From Canna indica (taxonomy: Eukaryota > Streptophyta > Magnoliopsida > Zingiberales > Cannaceae): a DNA stretch of 64,000 bases. The notes beneath the pieces are model-generated. The model was not told where the DNA came from, did not search any database, and saw only the letters and a list, made by a program, of their open reading frames with translations. The stretch is from positions 69,265,501-69,329,500 of the forward strand of contig CP136896.1 in assembly GCA_034359265.1 (NCBI GenBank), in the 5' to 3' direction. Shown in pieces: positions 47,320 to 59,265 of the stretch (position 1 is its first letter; the number at the start of each line of letters is the position of its first letter). The position numbers and the translations under genes were made by a program.

Positions 47320-48066
47320 TTATTGAATTCTATTAGAAGCCCCAAAAGAGAGCTCCGGAACCAGTGGAAATATGTCGCCGTCTTCCAGCTGAGACGATAT
47401 TGGGTAAGGCAACAGGTTGTGGTCCTCTTCAGCGTCGACCCACGACAACGGATACGCCCACGAGTTTTGTACTGAGTCATGGCAGATGAACTCGGCAGCC
47501 AGCGCGGTGGAGTCGAAGAGTCCCTCGCCGAGGCGGGGGAGCTCCAATATCTCCCCTAGATCGTCCGTCGGCGCCGGAGAAGGCTCGTCCTCCGACGACG
47601 CAGCGCCACCGGTTGTGGCGGGCATCTCCATGGCCGCCGCCCGGACGGCGGCCTCCCTCACGTCGCGCGGAGAGAGCGAGGCCGGGCGGGGGAGCGAGCC
47701 GGCGAGGTCCGGGAAATTGAGGATGGCGGCGGCGGCGGCGGGGCCCTTGACGCAGAGTACGGCGGCGTCGTGGGCGCGGGCGGCCATCTCCGGCGTGGCG
47801 AACGTGCCGAGCCAAATGCGTGACTTCTTGCGGGGCTCCCGGATCTCCGAGACCCACTTCCCCCAAGCCCGCATGCGCACGCCACGGTACACCGGGTGCC
47901 GCCGGCTGCTATCGCCGCGCCCCCGCTGCTTGCGCTTCTCCTCCACGCCGCCGCCGGACGAGCTCCTCCGCGATGACGAGGACGTGGACGAGGACGACGT
48001 CGCGGTGGAGTTTGCGCTGGTTTCGGACTCGGAGCAGGTCCATTTCATGTCGTCAGCCATTGGCAT
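47320..48066 (-). CDS. DREB-type AP2/ERF transcription factor (TINY/A-4-like)
   Basis: Intronless, 248 codons from the ATG at 48066. A Ser-rich N-terminus and a basic stretch (EKRKQRGRG, a likely nuclear signal) precede one AP2 domain at about residues 58-117 ([52 protein letters not shown]). The DNA-contact positions V14 and E19 of the domain are Val72 and Glu77, the DREB signature. The run [20 protein letters not shown] is typical of the A-4/TINY group, which binds DRE/CRT elements in stress and growth control. The C-terminus is acidic ([15 protein letters not shown]). An in-frame ATG at 48189 would add 41 residues, but a TATA-like cataTAATG at about 48185-48195 argues for transcription starting downstream of it. 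GC-rich exon. Confidence 0.92.
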   Translation of the reverse strand: MPMADDMKWTCSESETSANSTATSSSSTSSSSRRSSSGGGVEEKRKQRGRGDSSRRHPVYRGVRMRAWGKWVSEIREPRKKSRIWLGTFATPEMAARAHDAAVLCVKGPAAAAAILNFPDLAGSLPRPASLSPRDVREAAVRAAAMEMPATTGGAASSEDEPSPAPTDDLGEILELPRLGEGLFDSTALAAEFICHDSVQNSWAYPLSWVDAEEDHNLLPYPISSQLEDGDIFPLVPELSFGASNRIQ

Positions 48067-48850
48067 AGAGAGACCAGTGGATCGATCAACTCTCGTTACT
48101 GTGAATGATGCCAGGAGAGCGAAGGCGTGCAGGAGATGAGCGAGGCGCTCAAAGTGGATGCGCTTCGCGACAACTTCATGGCATTGCATTATATGTGCGC
48201 CATTATGATGGGAAATGCTTGCAGAAGAGAAAAGTAGAGAAGGACATTGCAGAGGAGAAAGAGAAGAGAAGGGAGGGGCTTTTAGTAGAGGACGAGAGAG
48301 AAAGAGAGAGGTGGGCTCCAGGAAAAAACTTCTAAGGTGTAAACCTAGTATTTTTTAATATTGATATCATTAATACTAAACCTAATAACACAGATTTATT
48401 TTTACTTCAAATTCAGTCTAAATTATACTAGATTTAATTTTAATACAATTAAATTCATTCTTACCAGGGGCTCCATGGAAATTACACTCGTAGCAATTTC
48501 CCATCATTATATCCAAAAAAATAATTCCTTGCACGAGATTAAAGTTAAGATCCATCCCCAAATCGACCATGAATCGCTTTCCAAAGCATACGCTATATCC
48601 TCTTCCTCAACTTGCAAATCATAGCAATTTTGTAACACCTTCACCTAATCACCTCTAATTTCTAATCATCTTGATTTTTTTGTAAACTATTTTCTACCTA
48701 TTGATGTTTTACATTATAAATTTATAATAGATAGTATTTAATTCATTTATCAGGGAAGGTCCCCTCTTCTCCTTCATGGAATCGGAAATGTCATTGAAGT
48801 TTGTGGGGGCCTGTGTGGTTAAAGGAACGAAGGAGGAATGAATAGCTACT
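48067..48850. other. ERF promoter region and AT-rich spacer
   Basis: Purine-rich gagagaaagagagagg tract at about 48240-48310 (GA-repeat, common in plant 5' regions), then AT-rich sequence. No gene recognised. Confidence 0.45.
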
Positions 48851-50010
48851 TGTTTTGTTAACATCCAGAATAAATCTAATTATTTCTTTAGTAAGTTAGG
48901 ATAATAAGTAGATAAAAAATAAAGATAAAAAAATAAAAATATTCTTTTTAGGCTATTCACGGATTGGATCGGGTTTAGAGAATTTTTTTGACCAAATCTA
49001 ATTAAAAATTTTCGAGTTTGGTTGGTTCAGATATAGGTGTTTTGTTAACATCCAGAATAAATTCTAAGTAATTATTTCTTTGGTAGGTTAGGATAATAAA
49101 TAGATAAAAAATAGAGATAAAATAATAAAAATATTTTTTAGGCCGTTCACGGATCGGATCGGATTTAGAGAAAAAAATTGACCAAATCTAATTAAAAGTT
49201 TTCGACTTTGGATGGTTCAGATTTAGGTGTTTTGTTAACATCTAGAATAAATCCGAAGTAATTATTTCTTTGGTAGGTTAGGATTAGGAATGATAATATT
49301 ACCCGTTTAGGCGGGTACCCACGGGTATTTACCCGTTTATGACGGGTATGGGAGGTAGTTTTTAACCCGCGGGAATTTCGCGAGTAATTTTTCTTTCCTA
49401 TTTATTATATGGGGCGGGTACATGTATTATAGTAGTCGTACCCGCGGGTACTCGTTACCCGTGAGAATTAGTAAATTACAATATTACCCTCGGTACATAT
49501 ACTAAAAAATCATAACCTAATTCAATACTTATACACTTTATGTTTTGAAACCTTACGATATTGTTGTTATCAAAATATTGTGTGTTTATTAAAATAAAAT
49601 TGTTATACTTGAAGTTGTTATAAAAAATGTTTGAAGAGTTGAAGTGTTACTAAAATATTATAATTTATATTTTTTTAAATTATCATGGGTACCCGCCAAT
49701 ACCCGTGGGTATCCGTCCCCCCCCCCCCCCCCCCCGCGGGTAATTAAATGAGTATTCATTTTTGATACCCGTGGAAAATAAACAGGTAGCGGGTACCCGT
49801 TTATTTCGCGGGGCGGGTAGGCACCCCCCGTACCCACCCCGCCCCGCCCGTTGACATCCCTAGTTAGGATAATGAATAGATAAAAAAATAGAGATACAAT
49901 AATAAAAATATTCTTTTTAGGCTATTCACGGATATATTGGATCGGGTTTAGAATTTTTTTTTGATCAAATCTAATTAAAAGTTTTCGAGTTTGGTTGGTT
50001 CAGATTTAGA
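48851..50010. repeat. Three-copy tandem repeat of about 190 bp, third copy split
   Basis: Units start at tgttttgttaacat: 48851, 49038 and 49228 (periods 187 and 190). Each continues with ggataataa(g/a)tagataaaaaa and (t/c)tattcacggat. The third unit is interrupted by the hAT MITE at 49285-49862 and resumes at 49863. Confidence 0.88.
49285..49862. mobile_element. hAT MITE with 8-bp target duplication
   Basis: Ends taggaatgataatatt and gttgacatcccta. GTTAGGAT flanks both sides exactly (49277-49284 and 49863-49870). The arms are made of acccg/cgggt words. A run of 19 C lies at 49717-49735. Confidence 0.92.
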
Positions 50011-51475
50011 ACTTTTTAGTTCTCAAACCCAACCCATCTCAACCCGAACTAGATAGGATCAGTTCGGGTTGAGTACTCGGGTACCTGTTTGAATTCAGTA
50101 AGTTCAATAAATTCAATACTAAAAAAATAAAACTAAAATACAATAAATTTAATACATTATAGTAAAATTACAAGTACATTATAATCAAATTTCAAGCACC
50201 AAATTTCATGCAGGTCCAAAGTTCAATCTAAGTAGTCATAATATCCAACAAAATGCATTACAAAGTCATCAGTTAGTGATTTTAAAAAAATATTAAAAAA
50301 ATACTAGATTGGACTGGCTCTCCGAGCCCAATCGGACCGGTCTTGAAAGCACCCTAACTCATGAACCAGACCCAGACTGAACCAACTATACAACCTTGCT
50401 CGGGTGCTTCATCCGACCAAACAAGTATATTAATATCCTACACTTAATTATCACTATGGATTCGACAGTAATGAATATGCAATTTAGGGGATAACATTTG
50501 ATCCATTCATGGTATATTTTCGCAGAATTCTAGGAGGCATCCTCGCAGAGTGCCTAGACATACCTAATGAAACAGACACGATGCACAATAAGATATGCTC
50601 TATATTTCAATTCTATACACATTATCTCTTGCTTAATTAATTAAGCATCAGAGTATCTTTGCATGTCACCATCGAAGCCATGATGAACCAGGAGACGCGC
50701 GCGAAGGCTTCCAACACATTAGATTTCAGGGAGATAAAAATAAATACAAATAGTCAGGTCATCGAGCTAAGTATCAAGTACTTATCATGTTCTAAAATTT
50801 GGAATTGGTTGATGTGGATCACGATATATTATCAACTCAGTTGATTTCCATATATACATGAGAACATGGTTGTGTAGTCGTGTGCCACTTATATTATTGG
50901 GTTATGAAACCTAAAGACAATCAGCAAAGTCCGAAAAGGATTAATTAATAATTATATGATAAAATAATGTTTACATGTAATAATGATAAACTATAATGAA
51001 CTGTACTGTTAATAATGATTTTTTTTGGTCTCCTTTGTAATAGGTGTATGGAAGCTCATGCACACCTATTCAATTAGTCTTACCATGTACACGATAAATA
51101 GATGAATGAACTTTCCCAATAAATCAAGGAGCCTTGCATTGTCTGCTCAAGGCTACAAAACTAATAAAATTGGAAAAAAAATAAATTATGATGTGAAATT
51201 GGATGATTGATATGGATTGAACGAAATAATAGGTGTTTCAACAATTAGCTTCCACTCCACCAAAATTAATTAATACATGGACACGTACCACATAATTTAT
51301 TTCACTTTTTTTGTGAAGTAAAATATTTTGTTCTTATTGCTTCTTTTAAATGTTTTCTAGTTTGGGATCTCATGTGAGCTAATTAAGATAACCGTCTCTT
51401 AGAAAAAAAAAATTGTTATAAATTAATGAGCAATTGCAATGATTCTCAATATTGCTCATGTGAATAGAAGTTATA
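50011..51475. other. Intergenic, no gene seen
   Basis: AT-rich with short frames; begins with a gggttgagtactcggg stretch that looks like decayed repeat. Nothing else supported. Confidence 0.5.
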
Positions 51476-51557
51476 ATTAATGATTAGCTAGCTGGTGATA
51501 TAAGCTCGATCAATCAATTAATGATTAGCTAGCTGGTGATATAAGCTCGATCAATCA
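51476..51557. repeat. 41-bp tandem duplication
   Basis: 51476-51516 and 51517-51557 repeat attaatgattagctagctgg and the next 21 bases, almost without change. Confidence 0.92.
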
Positions 51558-51989
51558 ATTGTTGTCTTGCTAATTAATGTGTCGATTCATGAATCTTCTT
51601 CGTGGGTCTAAATTTTATGACATTTTGATCGAGATAATTAATGTAAAAGAAAACTATTAATTACCATGCATGATAAAATATGCATGCGTTGAGCATATTA
51701 TTATGGTAAAAGATAAAAAAATATTCCTAACATTTTCTCACGGATATTAAAATGCTCATAAAAATTTTTTGGGATCAAAAATATTTCGTACGTTATGAAA
51801 TTGGGTAAAAAAATATCGCTATAAGTAAACGACGTTAATTGAGAGATAACAGAGCTGACGTGACTGATGACTGAGATTGATGACGTGGACATATGTCGCG
51901 CATGCAGGCTACGACATTTTCTCACATGTACTAAAATGCATCTGACGTTTTCTCACGAGTACTAAAATGCCCCTAACATTCACTACTAG

Positions 51990-52285
51990 AAACTTGGTCT
52001 TCAGCAACGGCTATCAGCAACGACCGCTCAAGCCGTTGCTATTTGCAACAATATTCTTACGGCCGCCCGAGCCGTTGTAGATATTTGTATCTGCAACGGC
52101 GTTCTAACGGACACGCTAGCCGTTGCTGATTATTTTAATTATCCGCAACGGCTTTCTGACGGAAAGGCGGGCCGTTGCTAATATTTTAATTATCAGCAAC
52201 GGCTTGCTAACAGACAAGTGAGCCGTTGCTAATGATAACTTATTAGCAACAGCTTTTTAACGGGCGAGTGAGCCGTTGCTGATAA
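51990..52285. repeat. Left subterminal gcaacggc array of CACTA element 2
   Basis: About ten copies of gcaacggc or its complement, spaced 20-40 bp. Confidence 0.85.
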
Positions 52286-52286
52286 G

Positions 52287-52295
52287 TTTATATAG
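52287..52295 (+). promoter_or_regulatory. TATA-like box, probable promoter of the CACTA 2 transposase
   Basis: tttatatag just after the subterminal array and before a GC-rich leader (52310-52560). The position fits a promoter; not tested. Confidence 0.45.
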
Positions 52296-52665
52296 GGCAC
52301 ACAGTCGCGCCCGACCCTTCTTCCTCCCGCTACTGCCGCCACTGTCTCCTCCTCCCGCTGATGCCGACTTTTTCAGGTATGCCTCGCCGGTCGGCCGTCT
52401 CTTCCCGTTGCGGCCGGCGGGAAATCCGACCGAAACCCTTTTTTAAGGGTTTCGCCGGCGGCGATCGGCCGATGGCCGCCGCCGGACCTTGTACAGTGGC
52501 CGGACAGTGTGTCCGACCACTGTACGCCGGCGCCGGAGTCCACTTGTCTCCGGCGCCGGAATTTATAGATTTATATATAATTTTTTATTGTTTTTTAATT
52601 GTTAATTAATTATTTAGATTAATTGTTTAATTTGTTAGATTAATTATTAGGGTTTAGATTAATTT

Positions 52666-52789
52666 CGGAATCGTCCACTTCGGACGCGCGTCGGAATCGT
52701 CCACATCGGACGCGCGCCGGAATCGTCCACATTGGACGCGCGCCAAAATCGTCCACTTCGGACGCGCGCCGGAATCGTCCAATATGGAC
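52666..52789. repeat. 26-bp minisatellite, 4.8 copies
   Basis: Units of cggaatcgtccacttcggac plus gcgcg(c/t) start at 52666, 52692, 52718, 52744 and 52770. Confidence 0.93.
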
Positions 52790-52989
52790 TCAAACTGTCT
52801 CGAAACATTTAGAAAATAATCATGCATCCGACGAGTTCATATGTTTCACGTACGCATCGACGAGTCAGATATGATTTAGCAAAACCTTAGATCTGTTCGG
52901 GGATTGTATATTCGTGTAAAAGAAGTAGATGATCTTTTATACGACGTACAATTCTTGAATTGTCCCTGATCGGACAATTTGAGAATATA

Positions 52990-53179
52990 GTTATTTGTAC
53001 TGCACTTACGTTTTTATTTTAAATGTTAACTAATTATTCTAAATTTCGGCAACATCTCTCTTGTTCTCCGATACGCGCCCAGATGATATGCGTATTCGGA
53101 GAACTGTAGGGAGATGCTGCCGAAATTTAAAATAATTAGTTAACAGTTAAAATAAAAACGTAAGTGCAGTACGAATAAC
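52990..53179. repeat. 190-nt near-perfect hairpin upstream of the transposase
   Basis: The two halves are inverted copies with only about eight mismatches over roughly 90 paired positions: gtactgcacttacgttttta on the left answers taaaaacgtaagtgcagtac on the right, and the central ttctccgatacgc answers gcgtattcggagaa. It ends 75 bp before the transposase ATG. If transcribed, it would form a long double-stranded stem. Confidence 0.9.
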
Positions 53180-53253
53180 ATAAATCCCGAATGGAATAGG
53201 ACAATCTCACCTAAAGACATTAACCAAATAAATTGTCATTGATTGACAGAATC

Positions 53254-56200
53254 ATGTCGGCTGATCGAAGTTGGATGTACCGACGTCTTGATCGTGGAGC
53301 TTTAACGAATGAGTTTCGATTAGGCGTAACGTACTTCCTAAATTTTGCCTATTCGAATCGGAATTTCGTTAGCATGGGTGATCAAATCCGATGTCCGTGC
53401 TGCATTTGTTCAAATGGACGATTTTTGGATCGGGAGACTGTCACTCTGCATCTATATACCAAAGGATTTGCACCAAGATATTTTCTATGGACTTGTCACG
53501 AGGAGTCACGCGAAGTCGGGACGTCGAGCAATCCTGTCGTTCAGACATATGGTGAATCTTCCTCTGTTGGTGCTTCTTCATCCAGTCAATGTAATCCCTA
53601 TAGAACTATGATACTTGATAGTCTTGGGGGTCAATTCCACCTGAATGATAATGTTGACCGGCCAGTTCTTCAGACATCAGTCCCACCAGATACTACAGCG
53701 GTTAATATCACAGAAGTACAAACTGCGGTAGAGATTGAATTACCGAATAAAGAAGCTGCAGAATTTTACGAGATGTTGAAAGCTGCCGATGAACCTTTGT
53801 ATGAGAATTGTCCTAAATACACTAGGTTTTCAGCAATGACACAGCTCTTAAACATCAAGGCCGATTATAATATCAGTGGAGTTGCGTATGATCGGATTGC
53901 TGGATTGATTAATGGAATGCTGCCTACTGATAACAAGTTTGAGCCAACTTTTTATAAGACTAAAAAGCTAATGAGAAAATTGGGGCTTGGGTACGAAAAA
54001 ATACACGCGTGCCAAAATAACTGCATTTTATATTATAAAGAAAATGTGCAGTTGGATAAATGCCCTGTATGTCAGCATCCTCGTTACCAGGAGAAGAAAT
54101 AGGTCCGATAGAAAAATATACCGTTTAAGGTGCTTCGATATTTTCCACTAACACCGAGACTTCAAAGATTATTCATGTCGGAAAAGACAACCCCTACATG
54201 AGTTGGCATGCAAGAAGTAGTGATGATACAGTAATGACTCATCCGTCTGACAGTGAAGCATGGAAACATTTGGATACATGTTATCCTTCATTTGCTAGGG
54301 ATACTAGAAATATCATATTGGGATTGTGCACAGATGGTTTTAATCCGTTTGGACATTCTGCAACTCCTTATTCAGTTTGGTCAGTGCTGCTGACAGTTTA
54401 TAATTTGCCACCGTCAATGTGCATGAAAGATGAATTTATTTATCTTTCGATGATTATTTCGGGTCCTAAGGGTCCGCGAAAAGAAATTGACATATTTCTC
54501 AAACCCTTGATAGATGAATTGAAAACATTATGGACTGAGGGAGCTATCACTTATGATTGTCATCGGAAGCAAAACTTCAATTTAAAGGCCGCGGTCTTGT
54601 GGACAATCAATGATTTCCCGGCGTACGACATGTTGTCGGGTTGGAGCACTCACGGCCGACTCTCTTGTCCGTATTGTATGAAACACTCTAAATCAATCAG
54701 TCTTCAGAACGGATGAAAAATCTCATTCTTTGATTGTCATCATCGATTCCTACCGGTTAATCATCAGTATCGAAGGAATCGTAATAAATTTACTAAGGGC
54801 AGAGTCGAAAGAGATGGGCCACCACCGATGTTGTCTGGTGAACAAATGTTAGCACGTGTTTCAGCACTTCCAGATATAGTATTTGGTCGCAATGAAAGAG
54901 TGTCAGGTTTTGGCCAAACACATAATTGAGTGAAAAAAAGTATCTTTTGAGAATTGCCCTATTGGAGTTCATTATTGATTCGACATAATTTAGATGTCAT
55001 GCACATTGAAAAAAATGTGTTTGATAATATTTTCAACACTTTGATGGATATTTTCGGAAAAACAAAAGATAATGTCAAAGCCCGACATGATATGAAAATA
55101 CTTTGTAAAAGACCAGAGTTGGAGTTACAAGAGGTCAACGGACGATATCTGAAACCGAAGGCCCCATATGTGTTAAATAAACAACAGATCAAAGATATTT
55201 GTCAAAGGGTAAAAGAACTCAGATTACCCGATGGATATGCTTCAAACTTATCTCGATGTGTGAACGTCGATGATTGCAAAATATCAGGGATGAAGAGCCA
55301 TGATTGTCATGTATTCATGCAGAGATTACTTCCGATCGCATTTCGAGATCTTCTACCTGATAATATTTGGGGTCCGTTGACTGAATTAAGTATATTTTTT
55401 AGAAACATCTGTGCAAATGTCCTTCGAGTCGAAGATATGTCAACACTTGAAAATAATATTGTTGAAATCATATGAAAGTTGGAGCAGTTTTTCCCTCCTG
55501 CATTTTTTGACTCGATGGAGCATCTACCGATACACTTGGCATACGAGGCACGAGTTGGTGGCCCCGTTCAATATCGGTGGATGTACTTATTTGAAAGATA
55601 CATGAATCGTCTGAAGAAAAAAGTAAAGAACACTGCAGCTGTTGAAGGATCAATATCTGAATCGTATATCATCCAAGAAATTTCAATATTCTGCTCACTT
55701 TACTTTAAATCGACAGTACATACAAGATTTGATCGTCTTCCACGTAACGACGACGGGGGTGTTCGACATTCAGATGGACGTTTAAATATATTTTGTCACT
55801 CTGGTCGTGCTTTTGGTTCTCGTCCATCTCGACACTTAAGCGAGGAAGAGTATCATTTGGCACACTTGTATGTATTACTCAATTGTTCAGAGATTGAACA
55901 ATTCATTAAAATATTTGACATCGAGATGGTGCAAAAATACTCTATTCACAACGATAAAAAATTGGAGAGATTACGGAATCGTGATTTCCCTACTTGGATT
56001 CAGACTTACAGCAAAGATCACAGAGCTGAAATAGATGAAAGAATATTTGAGTTTGTTAGTGGACCGTCGCGACTTGTGTCGTGCTATAGCGGATATTTTG
56101 TTAACGGGTATAAATTTCACACGGTTGAATATTCATTTACAAAGAAAACGATGAATGCTGGGGTCTGCGTGAAAGGGATAACCTATGTTGAATGTGATAT

Positions 56201-56707
56201 GGATTTTTATGGACTGGTGGAAGAAGTGATAGAGTTGCACTACTTCGGCTTAAAATCAGTGATCCTATTTAGATGTCATTGGTTCGATACAACAGAAAGG
56301 GGCACGAAAGTTCATCCAAAATACAAACTTGTTGAGGTTAATTACAAATCGAAATTGGCAGCAAATGAGCCTTTTATATTGGTATCACAAGTCGAACAAG
56401 TATATTACGCGAAGTATCCGGCTCGAAATAAGATAGAGCGGATTGGCGTGTAGAATGTAAGACAAAAGGTAGAGGAAAAATTGATCCGATAGTAGGAGAA
56501 AATGAGCTGATACCTGATATGACACATGGTTTCTATCAAGAAGATGATCCTCCTGCTGTAGATCGTATTATTCCAATACTCGAGGATGCAGACACAACGT
56601 CAATTCAATTAGAAGTTGAGGAAGCTGGAGATGAAGAAGATGAAGAAGCGGGCCGAACAGCTGGCAGCCTCCACCAGCCACAGAGTCACGTAGATTTATT
56701 AGCGTGA
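53254..56707 (+). pseudogene. TNP2-type CACTA transposase, multiply disabled
   Basis: Starts MSADRSWMYRRLDRG at 53254. The frame holds the Transpos_assoc domain (IRCPCCICSNGRFL), TNP2 core (LGLCTDGFNPFG, HNLDVMHIEKNVFDNIFNT), DUF4218 (HLPIHLAYEARVGGPVQYRW), DUF4216 (GYFVNGYKFHTVEY, QVEQVYYAKYP) and an acidic tail ending at 56707. Lesions: TAG at 54100-54102 and again three codons later, a frameshift near 54190, TGA at 54714, 54927, 54948 and 55473, and a frameshift near 56440. At 54927 and 54948 the homologous residue in CACTA element 1 is Trp. No intact product is possible. Confidence 0.9.
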
Positions 56708-56800
56708 TTGGGGAGCGGTAATATATCATGAATTATGAATCATTACAAATTCATTATATCATAATATAATATAATATTAAAATTTATTTTTGTTGTGCAG

Positions 56801-58041
56801 GTTCGAGCAAGAAGAAGTGCCGAGGAGCATTTCTTCTACTATTCGACGATACATGCACGGGGCATGGCCTACGTGGTCTCACGTGCCTAGCGAGCACGTC
56901 GACATGTTATGGCGCGAGTTTGAGGCATGTATTATTATTTTTTTTACATGCATGATGATTAATATTGGTACTGATATTATTATTTTGCAGTCTCGCTATA
57001 CATGGGCCGATGACCAAAGGCCCTTCATTTACGCTGCCTGGGAGGCTATTTCCCGGGCAAGGTACAACGGACAGCTGGGGCAGGCTCGGTCCCAAGCGAT
57101 GGCCCGAGCTGGGATCACTAACATCGCGGAGACTCGGGGATACGGCCCCGGTTGGATTACTCCGGATATATGGGACCAGCTCGTGGGAATATGGTCGACG
57201 GATCGATGGCAGGAAGTTTCTCGGAATGCGGCTAGAAATCGCATGTCGGGGGGAGCAGCGCGTCACACCGGCGGCTCTGTTGCATTTGCAGTGCACGCGA
57301 ACCGCATGGTAAGTATATCTTTTAATTATATATTTTATTTGTTACTATGTGTACTAATTAATGTATTTGTTTTGTAAATGTAGACGACGGTGTCGGATGA
57401 CGGGACTGTCCAGCGACCCTCCCTGATGGCGGTGTTTGAGCGGACTCACCGTCGAGCACATGGGACGGGGGAGTACATCCACAACCGCGCTGCATACATT
57501 ATGGTAATTATATATTTGTTTAAATTATTCATTATATATTTATAATTTAAGTTTTATGATAAATATTAAACAAAAAATCAAACTCGAGTAGGAGACCTAC
57601 AGCCAGACGGTGGTGCAGCGCGGGGGTACCCCCGAGGACTTTGACGCAACATCGTGGGTCGAGGCCGCAGGTGGCTGGGACCATGGTCGCGTATATGGCT
57701 TTGCAGATAGTGGTCATGCACGAGCCGTAATAGGGCCACTTGGGGCACCGACCCCTCCGGTCGCTGGTGAGCGGCCGTCCACCTCTAGATCCAGTTATGA
57801 TCATAGTAGCAGAATAAGAACTCTAGAGGACACGGTCGCGCGTCAGATTGAGATGATGGAGCGCCAGAGTCAGATGATGGCGGATATACAAGCTATGCTA
57901 CGCAACATGTCAGGTCATCCCGAAGCAGGCATCTCTTCGGCATCATCTAATCCATCGTTCTCGAGTCAGTCCACGCCGGTGTACACTCAAGCACTCCAGA
58001 CCCCGCCATATGATCCAAGCCATCGTCCATCGTCATCGTGA
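56801..58041 (+). CDS. Transposase_24-type (TNPA/Ptta-like) protein of CACTA element 2
   Basis: Exons 56801-56924, 56991-57308, 57384-57503 and 57592-58041. Core reads SRYTWADDQRPFIYAAWEAI, GWITPDIWDQLVGIWSTDRW, RHTGGSVAFAVHANRM and MAVFERTHRRAHGTGEYI, the Transposase_24 pattern. The C-terminal exon has a Met/Gln-rich coiled coil (RQIEMMERQSQMMADIQAML) and a Ser/Pro/Thr-rich tail. No stop is seen inside these exons, in contrast to the dead transposase upstream. The first intron has a GC donor (GAG|GCATGT). The true 5' start is uncertain because the first exon opens at an AG acceptor and may continue from an upstream leader. Confidence 0.72.
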
Positions 58042-58269
58042 GATTTTTTTTATATTGACTTTGTTACTGAGATATTGATACTTTAATTTTGCATTTGAAT
58101 TGTTTTTATACTATCGTGGATAATTAGCAATATAAATATAATTATTTTGATGTATATCTTGGTGTGTTTGTGATGTGTGAATGAATGTGTGTATGAGTGT
58201 GTGAGTTATGTATCAGATAATATATCAATGTATCAATGGAAATTTGAAATTTGAAATTTTTTCGTTATC

Positions 58270-58630
58270 AGGTACACATCATCAGCAACGGCTTTCCCAC
58301 GACCATCCGTGGGAAAGCCGTTGCTAAAAGTGTATCGAAAGCCGTTGCTGATGACCTACAGCAACGGTTTAGTGACGGGATTTTACTAACGGCGTTGCGA
58401 CGGACTCAGCGGCCGTTGCTATTAATGTTATCAGCAACGGCTCCGTGTCCGTGGCAAAACCGTTGCTGATAATATTTTTAGCAACGGCCCGAGCGGCCGT
58501 TGCCGATCCGTCGCTAAGTTATCAGCAACGCGAGTTTCTGTCACGGCTCTATTGCAACGGCCCGGCCGTTGCTGATGCTATTCAGCAACGGCTCAGCAAC
58601 GGCATCAGTCGTTGCTGATGCCCATTTTTC
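58270..58630. repeat. Right subterminal gcaacggc array of CACTA element 2
   Basis: About fifteen copies of gcaacggc or gccgttgc, several in palindromic pairs. Confidence 0.85.
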
Positions 58631-58755
58631 TAGTAGTGATTTTATCACGGGTATAACAATGCCCCTAACGTTTTCTCACGAGTAATAAAATACTCTTAAC
58701 GTTTATTTTGGAGGTAAAATGCCATTGAGATTATTGAAATTGGTACAAAAATGAC

Positions 58756-58963
58756 ATCAGACTAACTTTTGTTATGTGAGACTTGACGAGGATGTCGTGG
58801 ATATTGATAGAAATATTGACTTTACACGTGATGCACATGCATAGAGAAACTTGCCACGCATCAGACTAACTTTTGTTACGTAAGACTTGACGAGGATGTC
58901 GTGAATCCTGATAGAGATGTTGACTTTACACGTGGTGCACATGCAGAGAGCAACTTGCCACAC
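58756..58963. repeat. 104-bp tandem duplication in the foldback right arm
   Basis: 58756-58859 and 58860-58963 both start atcagactaacttttgtta and end cttgccac(g/a)c, with about 12% difference. Confidence 0.88.
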
Positions 58964-59265
58964 AAACGTAGGGGTGTGCAAAAAAATTAAAAATTCGATT
59001 AATTAAAAAATCAGTTTGAAACCGAACCAAAATTTTTTATTAACCGATTTGATGATTTCAGTTTCGATTTTTTATTTTCTAAATTTTTAGTTTTCGATTT
59101 TTATTTTCTAAATTTTTAGTTTTTAATTTCAGCTTCGGTTTCAATTTCTTATGTGTCGCTTATGTGGCAAGTTGCTATCTGCATATGCGTCACGTGTAAA
59201 GTCAATATTTTTGTCAACATCCACGACATCTCCGCTAAGTTTCACCTAACAAAAGTTAGTCTGGT

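Larger units (their letters stand above)
51981..58638 (+). mobile_element. CACTA/EnSpm transposon, 6.7 kb, decayed
   Basis: Ends CACTACTAGAAAC (51981) and TTTTTCTAGTAGTG (58638). The duplication ATT lies at 51978-51980 and 58639-58641. Subterminal regions are packed with gcaacggc / gccgttgc. Two genes on the plus strand: a TNP2-type transposase with many lesions and a Transposase_24-type gene. The gene order matches CACTA element 1, but the subterminal vocabulary is different, so this is a separate family. Confidence 0.93.

Noticed and set aside
47417..48139. 240-codon plus-strand frame opposite the ERF gene
   Set aside because: Shadow of the GC-rich AP2/ERF frame; no domain in the translation.
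52666..52789. CRISPR-like array
   Set aside because: Units are directly adjacent with no unique spacers, in a plant transposon; an ordinary minisatellite.
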